Shown here: piece after piece, positions 14,834 through 19,879 of the stretch
Layout of the letters: every line of letters begins with the position of its first letter
Position numbering within the stretch: position 1 is the first letter of the stretch
From: DATLYB01 sp964502525
GTDB taxonomy: Bacteria > Bacteroidota > Bacteroidia > Chitinophagales > CAIOSU01
Length of the DNA: 19,879 nucleotides
Assembly: GCA_964502525.1 (NCBI GenBank)
Contig: CAZCXH010000086.1
Location: 1 to 19,879 of the forward strand
Direction of reading: 5' to 3'
Made by a program: the position numbers and the translations under genes
Notes under the pieces: generated by a model
Seen by the model: only the letters and a program-made list of their open reading frames with translations
Database searches by the model: none
Told to the model about the DNA's origin: nothing

Positions 14834-15739
14834 TTGAGATTAGCCTCTGTTGACATTGGCTCCAATGCCGTTCGCCTGCTGCTGGTGAATGTGTTTGAAA
14901 ATGGATCAAAATCCATCTTTAAAAAAGATTCGCTGGTGCGCGTTCCGGTGCGCCTCGGGCAGGACACCTTCACTATCGGTGAGATTTCACTGACGCGGGC
15001 AGAGAACCTGATCAAAACCATTCTCGCGTTCAAATACCTCATGGAGGTCAATGACGTGCAAGGCTATAAAGCTTGCGCCACAGCAGCGATACGCGAGGCG
15101 CGCAACGGAAAGGATCTGATGCGGGATGTTTATGTGCAAACCGGCATTGAAGTGGAGATAGCCTCAGGAAAGCGCGAGGCATCCATCATCTATTCCAACC
15201 ACGTTGAGGAGCAGGTTAACGGCACGAAAACTTATCTGTATATTGACGTGGGCGGAGGCAGCACGGAGGTGTCCCTGTTTCACAAAAAGAAAATTGTACA
15301 GACACATTCGTTTCCTGTAGGAACGGTGCGCATGCTCAACAGGCAGGTGCGCGACACGGATTGGGATGAGATGAAAAAGACCGTGAAGAAAATCGGGGAC
15401 AGTTATAAGGACATTGTGGGCATCGGAACCGGAGGGAACATCAACAAGCTGTTCAAACTTTACGGCAATCCCAGGGATCTTTTTGTTGCGAGAAAAGCGC
15501 TGAAGGACGGCTACGAAAAGCTGCTGCAATTTTCTTATGTTGACCGCATCGTGAAATGCGGACTGAAGCCCGACCGGGCTGACGTTATCATTCCCGCAGC
15601 CGAGATTTTCATCGCCATCATGAAATGGACCAACATGGAAAAAATAATCGTTCCGAAAATCGGACTCTCAGACGGCCTGATCCATGAGCTTTACGAGGAA
15701 ATGTACACGAAGAAGATAACAGAGGTGTTTGAGGAGTAG
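14834..15739 (+). CDS. ppx: Short Ppx/GppA-family phosphatase (exopolyphosphatase)
   Basis: A 301-residue ASKHA-fold phosphatase. Motifs: DIGSNAVRLL (7-16), the phosphate 1 loop; CATAAIREARN (81-91); catalytic Glu115 region SGKREA; DVGGGSTE (138-145); and VGIGTGGNINKL (195-206). It contains only the two catalytic subdomains and lacks the C-terminal HD-like domain of the 500-residue E. coli Ppx and GppA, as is common for short homologues in Bacteroidota. Activity could be polyphosphate breakdown or pppGpp hydrolysis; adjacency to ppk1 favours polyphosphate. The start is TTG at 14834: an in-frame TAA lies at 14828-14830, the conserved first strand begins at residue 3, and the next ATG is far inside. 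Its stop TAG overlaps the start of a family D repeat. Confidence 0.9.
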   Translation: MRLASVDIGSNAVRLLLVNVFENGSKSIFKKDSLVRVPVRLGQDTFTIGEISLTRAENLIKTILAFKYLMEVNDVQGYKACATAAIREARNGKDLMRDVYVQTGIEVEIASGKREASIIYSNHVEEQVNGTKTYLYIDVGGGSTEVSLFHKKKIVQTHSFPVGTVRMLNRQVRDTDWDEMKKTVKKIGDSYKDIVGIGTGGNINKLFKLYGNPRDLFVARKALKDGYEKLLQFSYVDRIVKCGLKPDRADVIIPAAEIFIAIMKWTNMEKIIVPKIGLSDGLIHELYEEMYTKKITEVFEE

Positions 15740-15794
15740 TTATACTTTGAACGAGGTAAATTGCGCCATTGGGCCGCTTACAGTTTACGGTTTG
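15738..15794 (+). repeat. Family D 57-bp repeat, copy 2
   Basis: Starts inside the ppx stop codon: AGTTATACTTTGAACGAGG, then taaattgcgccattgggcc and gcttacagtttacggttt. It matches 10993-11049. Its end GTTTACGGTT (15783-15792) pairs with AACCGTAAAC (15818-15827), a perfect 10-bp stem whose loop contains eight T residues; this may end the ppk1-ppx transcript. Confidence 0.8.
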
Positions 15795-15920
15795 GAGTTT
15801 GGAGGTTTTTTTTGTGCAACCGTAAACCGTAAACATATAATCTGTAAACAGAAAATAGAAAATGCAAGATTTTATCCCGCGCACAGTATAAATAATAGGC
15901 GAAACGATTTGTTGCCTGAT

Positions 15921-16045
15921 TTATCCCGAAACAAGTGTGAAAAACGAACCATGATCGGCCCGAAGGACTCCGGACTCCCTTCAGAGGATATACCATCGGT
16001 TACTATGCAGTACAGGTTCTGAAACCTGTTTACCGATGGTATATG
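15921..16045 (-). repeat. Family A inverted-repeat element, partial copy 3
   Basis: Begins TTATCCCGAAACAAGTGTGA and continues gatcggcccgaaggactccg, ataccatcgg, cagtacaggttctgaaacct and taccgatggtatat. It follows the reverse complement of the copy at 3456-3645 for about 125 bp, then stops before the second terminal repeat. Confidence 0.75.
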
Positions 16046-16090
16046 ACAAATTCAAAGACCGCGCAGCGGTAAAACAAGGGCGTCTAACAG

Positions 16091-16123
16091 GCCTGCGGTT
16101 GGTGAGGACATGCAACCGCAGGC
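16091..16123. repeat. Perfect 11-bp hairpin, GCCTGCGGTTG type
   Basis: GCCTGCGGTTG (16091-16101), 11-nt loop gtgaggacatg, CAACCGCAGGC (16113-16123). The ggttggtgaggac loop edge recurs in short intergenic palindromes of Bacteroidota as far as I recall. It lies 52 bases upstream of the lipoprotein start. Confidence 0.7.
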
Positions 16124-16161
16124 AGGGTGTAAGTTGGAATAGTGAAGTAGAACAGATAATT

Positions 16162-16169
16162 TATTTTTG
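16162..16169 (+). promoter_or_regulatory. Possible Bacteroidota -7 element before the lipoprotein gene
   Basis: TATTTTTG matches TAnnTTTG exactly and ends seven bases before the ATG at 16176. A TTG at 16134-16136 could be the -33 element but is 25 bases away, longer than the usual 19-21. If real, the mRNA would be almost leaderless. Weak evidence. Confidence 0.25.
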
Positions 16170-16175
16170 CACCGC

Positions 16176-17159
16176 ATGAAAATAAATTGCATCCTGCTTC
16201 TTTTTCTTACTGCGCTTCTTAATTCCTGCTCCAACGATTTGGATATTGCGGCTGACTATAAGGAAACCACTATCGTTTACGGTTTGCTCAACCAGGCAGA
16301 CCCCGATACGCATTACGTCCAGGTGTTCAGGGGATTTTTGGATGAAAATACCAATGCGCTTGATATTGCTAAAAATCCCGATTCGATTTATTATGACGGC
16401 AGCGTGGAAGTAAAACTTAATGACGGATCTCAGGAACATATTTTGGAAAGGATAGCGGGACCTAATCGCAACGAGGGGATTTTTGTTGACAGCCCGAATT
16501 ACGTTTATCGTTTTATCGGTGATCTGAATGAAAATTCTGTTTATAAACTCACGGTGACAAATCAACAAACCAATCACATTGTTACGGCTCAAACTCCGGT
16601 GGTCAAAGACTTTTCAATAAGCAGACCTGATGATTTTATAGAGATTAACCTGGCCACGGATTTCCCGAATGATGTTCAATGGCAGGCGGCAGAAAACGGC
16701 AAGGTTTATCAATGCATCATGAGGTTTTTTTATAAAGAGTGGAACCTTGCTTCTGGCGATACAAGCAGCCTATTTGTTGACTGGGTTATTTTCAACAATT
16801 TTATTTCCCAACCTTATCATTACACGTTTGACGGCACCGCTTTTCTCGCCTTTCTCGGATCGCGGCTTTCCGCAGATCAGAATATTCGAAGAATAGCGCT
16901 GGATGCACCGTTGGAGTTTCGGTTTTTTGTGGGAGCGGATGACCTGTATGAATACATCCGCGTGAATGGCGCGCAAACCGGAATCACATCATTGCAGGTT
17001 CAGCCGGAATACACAAATGTTACAAATGGTTTGGGGATTTTTTCGAGCAGGTATTTTAAGTCACTGTATGGTATAAAAATCAATTCAGCTTCATTTGACA
17101 GCCTTTCCTGCGGTGTGCATACTAAAAAACTCAATTTCGTCAATCGCATGTGTGATTGA
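16176..17159 (+). CDS. Probable outer-membrane lipoprotein of unknown function
   Basis: A 327-residue protein with a lipoprotein signal peptide: hydrophobic LLLFLTALLNSC, with Cys18 as the likely lipidated residue, then SNDLDIAADY. I do not recognise the family with certainty. Residues about 25-150 look like beta-rich Ig-like modules (TIVYGLLN, YVQVFRGFL, VEVKLNDGSQ, VYKLTVTNQQ, IVTAQTPVV) and broadly resemble the N-terminal part of DUF4249-type lipoproteins found beside TonB-dependent receptors, but no such receptor is present here. The rest is aromatic and beta-like (FYKEW, FDGTAFLAFLGSRL, EFRFFVGADDLYEYI). The ATG at 16176 is preferred over an in-frame TTG at 16167 because it begins the signal peptide. 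It stands alone between repeat-filled gaps and is AT-richer than ppk1. Confidence 0.7.
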   Translation: MKINCILLLFLTALLNSCSNDLDIAADYKETTIVYGLLNQADPDTHYVQVFRGFLDENTNALDIAKNPDSIYYDGSVEVKLNDGSQEHILERIAGPNRNEGIFVDSPNYVYRFIGDLNENSVYKLTVTNQQTNHIVTAQTPVVKDFSISRPDDFIEINLATDFPNDVQWQAAENGKVYQCIMRFFYKEWNLASGDTSSLFVDWVIFNNFISQPYHYTFDGTAFLAFLGSRLSADQNIRRIALDAPLEFRFFVGADDLYEYIRVNGAQTGITSLQVQPEYTNVTNGLGIFSSRYFKSLYGIKINSASFDSLSCGVHTKKLNFVNRMCD

Positions 17160-17259
17160 CCTCGATTTTTCAAATTGTGTGTGCCTTAAAATGCCTGACT
17201 TAATGGCATAAAATCATTAACTTATTCAAACCATAGTTGCAAAAGTGCCAAAATTGCCC

Positions 17260-17274
17260 CCTTTTCCCAAAAGG
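17260..17274 (+). promoter_or_regulatory. Inverted repeat CCTTTT-ccc-AAAAGG upstream of dnaK
   Basis: A perfect 6-bp inverted repeat with a 3-base centre, ending 50 bases before the dnaK ATG and flanked by tgcc (17246-17249) and ggca (17273-17276). No CIRCE element (TTAGCACTC-N9-GAGTGCTAA) is present. It may be an operator or a leader hairpin for dnaK. The role is inference from position only. Confidence 0.3.
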
Positions 17275-17324
17275 CATATTGATTGAGTAAGAAAAGCATT
17301 CGATAACCAATAAAACAACCGACA

Positions 17325-19256
17325 ATGGCTAAAATAATTGGAATTGACTTAGGAACCACCAACTCATGCGTGTCCGTGATGGAAGGAAACGAACCTGTCG
17401 TGATTCAAAACGATGAAGGAAGAAGAACTACGCCATCAGTGGTGGGATTTCTGGAAAACGGAGAGCGTAAAATTGGCGACCCCGCAAAACGTCAGGCTAT
17501 AACCAATCCCAAAAACACTATCGCGTCCATCAAAAGATTTATGGGAAGACGCTATGATGAAGTTTCAGAGGAGTCCAAGCGCGTGGCTTACAAGGTGGTG
17601 AAAGGCGACAACAACACGGTTCGCGTTGACATCAACGGAAGGCTTTATACTTCGCAGGAGATATCCGCTATTATTCTTCAGAAAATGAAGAAAACTGCTG
17701 AAGATTATCTGGGAACAACTGTTAGCGAAGCGGTGATCACAGTTCCCGCATACTTCAATGATTCTCAACGGCAAGCAACGAAGGAGGCAGGTGAAATTGC
17801 AGGTCTGAAAGTGAAGCGTATTATCAACGAGCCAACGGCTGCTGCTTTGGCTTATGGACTTGACAAACGCCATCGCGACATGAAAATAGCGGTGTATGAC
17901 CTGGGTGGCGGAACATTCGATGTTTCCATTCTCGAACTGGGCGAAGGTGTATTTGAAGTGAAATCAACCAATGGCGACACGCACCTGGGTGGCGATGACT
18001 TTGACCAGGTGCTGATTGACTGGCTGGCAGATGAATTCAAGAAGGATGAAAACATTGATTTGCGCAAAGACGCTATGGCTTTGCAGCGCCTGAAAGAAGC
18101 TTCCGAAAAGGCTAAGATAGAACTCTCATCATCAACAGAAACTGAAATCAATCTTCCTTACATTACTGCTGTAGATGGCGTTCCTAAGCACTTGGTTAAG
18201 AAGCTATCACGCTCAAAGTTTGAGCAATTGTGCGACAAGCTTTTTGAAAGAACCCTTGAACCATGCAAGGCTGCATTAAGAGATGCCGGATACAAAGTGA
18301 CCGACATTGACGAGATAGTGCTTGTGGGAGGCGCAACGAGGATGCCTAAGATTCAGGAGATGGTCGAAAAGTTCTTCGGAAAGAAACCCTCAAAGGGTGT
18401 TAACCCTGATGAAGTGGTTGCGGTAGGTGCAGCGATACAGGGCGGCATCCTGAGCGGTGACGTGAATGAAGACATCGTGCTGGTGGACGTAACACCGCTT
18501 TCGCTCGGTATAGAAACGATGGGTGGCGTATTCACGAAGGTTGTGGAAGCCAACTCAACCATTCCCAAAAAGGAATCGCAGGTATTTACTACGGCATCAG
18601 ACAGTCAGCCATCGGTCGAAATCCATGTGCTGCAGGGTGAACGCCCCATGGCAAAGGACAACCGCACCATCGGCAGGTTTCACCTCGATGGAATTCCACC
18701 GGCACCGAGGGGCATTCCGCAAATCGAAGTGACATTTGACATTGACGCCAACGGTATCCTGCATGTTCATGCCAAAGACAAAGGCACAAATAAAGAGCAG
18801 AGCATCCGAATTGAAGCTTCCACCGGTCTGTCAAAAGATGAGGTGGAAAAAATGAAGAAAGAAGCGAAGGCCAATGAAGATGCTGACAAGAAAGAGCGCG
18901 AAAAAGTGGACAAGCTCAATACTGCCGACTCCCTGATTTTCCAGACGGAAAAGCAGATGAAGGAATATGGCGACAAAGTTCCGCCTCAGCACAAAGACGC
19001 CATCGAAGCGGGCTTAAAAGATTTGAGAAGCGCCCACAGCGCAAAGGATCTTGATGCGATTGATGCAGCCACCAGGAAACTCAGCGATGCATGGGCGGCA
19101 GCTTCACAGGACTTGTACAAAGCGACACAAGGGCAGCCGGGGGAACCGGGCGCTGGTGGTCATGCGGACAATGCGGGAGGGAGCGCCCAAAACGGCAAAG
19201 GCGGGGACGATGTGACCGATGTGGAATTTGAAGAGGTGGATAAGAATAAGAAATAA
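17325..19256 (+). CDS. dnaK: Molecular chaperone DnaK (Hsp70)
   Basis: A 643-residue ATP-dependent chaperone that binds exposed hydrophobic segments with DnaJ and GrpE as co-chaperones. The ATPase domain (1-382) carries IDLGTTNS (7-14), the DLGGGTFDV phosphate loop (192-200) and VLVGGATRMP (332-341). The interdomain linker and first substrate-binding strand read DIVLVDVTPLSLGIE (383-397). The substrate-binding domain and helical lid follow, then a Gly/Gln-rich tail (about 595-625) and the acidic end DVTDVEFEEVDKNKK. Length and motifs are fully typical. The start is the ATG at 17325 giving MAKIIGIDLG. No dnaJ or grpE gene is adjacent, so dnaK appears to be a single-gene unit; it is closed by an intrinsic terminator at 19287. 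Confidence 0.98.
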   Translation: MAKIIGIDLGTTNSCVSVMEGNEPVVIQNDEGRRTTPSVVGFLENGERKIGDPAKRQAITNPKNTIASIKRFMGRRYDEVSEESKRVAYKVVKGDNNTVRVDINGRLYTSQEISAIILQKMKKTAEDYLGTTVSEAVITVPAYFNDSQRQATKEAGEIAGLKVKRIINEPTAAALAYGLDKRHRDMKIAVYDLGGGTFDVSILELGEGVFEVKSTNGDTHLGGDDFDQVLIDWLADEFKKDENIDLRKDAMALQRLKEASEKAKIELSSSTETEINLPYITAVDGVPKHLVKKLSRSKFEQLCDKLFERTLEPCKAALRDAGYKVTDIDEIVLVGGATRMPKIQEMVEKFFGKKPSKGVNPDEVVAVGAAIQGGILSGDVNEDIVLVDVTPLSLGIETMGGVFTKVVEANSTIPKKESQVFTTASDSQPSVEIHVLQGERPMAKDNRTIGRFHLDGIPPAPRGIPQIEVTFDIDANGILHVHAKDKGTNKEQSIRIEASTGLSKDEVEKMKKEAKANEDADKKEREKVDKLNTADSLIFQTEKQMKEYGDKVPPQHKDAIEAGLKDLRSAHSAKDLDAIDAATRKLSDAWAAASQDLYKATQGQPGEPGAGGHADNAGGSAQNGKGGDDVTDVEFEEVDKNKK

Positions 19257-19286
19257 GGAAAGCATCCAACCCCCTCAAATAACAGG

Positions 19287-19318
19287 AAAACCGCTTCTCA
19301 GAAATGAGAGGCGGTTTT
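19287..19318 (+). terminator. Intrinsic terminator of dnaK
   Basis: Stem AAAACCGCTTCTC (19287-19299), 6-nt loop, GAGAGGCGGTTTT (19306-19318), with one G-U pair. It ends in a T-rich run (ttttggttttg) and starts 30 bases after the dnaK stop. The A-run on the left arm makes it a possible bidirectional terminator. Confidence 0.9.
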
Positions 19319-19327
19319 GGTTTTGAG

Positions 19328-19361
19328 TTATCCCGAAAGCAAGCATGAAAAACGAACTATG
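19328..19361 (+). repeat. Family A terminal fragment, copy 4
   Basis: TTATCCCGAAAGCAAGCATG followed by aaaaacgaactatgc corresponds to the left terminal repeat of family A with a few substitutions. The internal part is absent; family E sequence follows soon after. Confidence 0.6.
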
Positions 19362-19550
19362 CAAGCCTCAGCCCCAGGATTTAGGGCAGTTCTAAAAATT
19401 GCTCTTTTTACGCCTCACCCCACCCCTCTCCATCTGGCTTGCCTATGCACACATCTTTTTAGAATATCAGAGGACAAAGGTTTTGTCCTGCTTTCGTCTC
19501 AGCCTCACCCCCGCCCCCGCCCTCTCTCCGAAGGAGCTCCGAAGGAGAGT

Positions 19551-19740
19551 TATGTGTTTAGCGCATCCGTTAACCCCGGCATTTATGCCGGGGCATCGAA
19601 GACACAGGCAGCATGGCTTTAGCCATGATTTGACAGTTTGCAATCTTCCTGTCAGGGCTAAAGCCAATGGAGATATCGGTTCTCATCCCCGCGATAAATC
19701 GCGGGGTTAAAGGATGCATGCTTCAAGCGCTAAACACATA
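19551..19740. repeat. Composite nested palindrome
   Basis: The outer arms TATGTGTTTAGCGC (19551-19564) and GCGCTAAACACATA (19727-19740) are perfect inverted repeats. Inside come GTTAACCCC against GGGGTTAA, then two perfect 9-bp hairpins, CCCCGGCAT-tt-ATGCCGGGG (19574-19593) and CCCCGCGAT-aa-ATCGCGGGG (19687-19706), then TGGCTTTAGCC (19614-19624) against GGCTAAAGCCA (about 19657-19667), and TGACAG against CTGTCA in the centre. Family E arms flank the whole. Confidence 0.8.
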
Positions 19741-19879
19741 CGAAGGGGAGGGGTGTCCGAGCCATCTTGCCACTGAACAGGAATCAGCAATTTTTTTTTG
19801 CCGGGATAATGGAAACTGTTCTGACACCTTCTCCTTTGGAGAAGGGCGGGATGAGGCTTGCCCGGCAAGGATGAGGGCT

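Larger units (their letters stand above)
15740..16175. other. Repeat-filled spacer between ppx and the lipoprotein gene
   Basis: No gene. It holds, in order, a family D repeat with a 10-bp stem to 15827, an AT-rich stretch, a partial family A element (15921-16045), an 11-bp perfect hairpin (16091-16123), and a TATTTTTG (16162-16169) that resembles the Bacteroidota -7 element TAnnTTTG close to the lipoprotein start. Confidence 0.65.
19319..19879. other. Gene-free tail made of nested palindromic repeats
   Basis: I see no gene in these 561 bases. It contains a family A end (19328-19361), family E fragments (19411-19440, 19501-19549, 19825-19860) and a composite palindrome (19551-19740). The frames open here are translations of repeats and are of low quality. 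Confidence 0.75.

Noticed and set aside
15729..16022. 97-codon frame downstream of ppx
   Set aside because: It covers the family D and family A repeats and has no coding character.
17160..17324. CIRCE or other known heat-shock operator before dnaK
   Set aside because: No TTAGCACTC / GAGTGCTAA pair is present; only the unrelated CCTTTT/AAAAGG repeat was found.
19317..19710. About 100-codon frames in the right tail
   Set aside because: Both are translations of nested palindromic repeats and are low-complexity (His/Pro/Arg-rich).
1..19879. CRISPR array
   Set aside because: The repeats are dispersed between genes, differ in length and carry no regular spacers; no cas genes are present.

Overview
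The window looks like a chromosomal segment of an uncultured or little-studied Bacteroidota bacterium (Chitinophagia/Sphingobacteriia-like). The evidence is a type IX secretion C-terminal sorting domain on a surface protein, a standalone MnmD methyltransferase, an agmatine deiminase / N-carbamoylputrescine amidase pair, Bacteroidota-type lipoproteins, TTG starts without a Shine-Dalgarno, and intergenic regions packed with short palindromic repeats. I see no rRNA, tRNA, CRISPR, prophage or transposase gene.

Layout. 1-411: repeat-rich spacer. 412-1992 (+): T9SS-secreted surface protein. 1995-3446 (-): a probable two-gene unit, MnmD-type tRNA methyltransferase then a short-chain dehydrogenase. 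3456-3645: a complete copy of a MITE-like inverted-repeat element. 3704-5089 (-): exported OmpA-domain protein of unusual architecture. 5341-7014 (+): TPR lipoprotein with many histidines. 7122-8423 (-): rimO, bracketed by two copies of a 104-bp repeat. 8648-10729 (-): aguB then aguA, which together convert agmatine to putrescine, separated by an inverted-repeat element. 11219-12475 (+): sterol desaturase-family membrane oxygenase (AGMO-like). 12587-15739 (+): ppk1 and a short ppx/gppA-type phosphatase (polyphosphate synthesis and breakdown). 16176-17159 (+): lipoprotein I do not recognise. 17325-19256 (+): dnaK, with a clear intrinsic terminator. 19319-19879: gene-free nested palindromes.

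How the genes relate. Most are housekeeping or core metabolism: translation accuracy (MnmD, RimO), polyamine synthesis (AguA/AguB), polyphosphate (Ppk1/Ppx), folding (DnaK), plus envelope proteins (T9SS cargo, OmpA-like, two lipoproteins). I find no convincing new multi-gene system. The unusual content is the non-coding DNA: at least six families of palindromic repeats fill nearly every intergenic gap. They include a roughly 190-bp element with 40-bp terminal inverted repeats present in one full and three partial copies, a 104-bp double-hairpin repeat on both sides of rimO, and a Russian-doll palindrome at the right end. Several copies abut or overlap stop codons, so they probably supply the 3' ends of transcripts.
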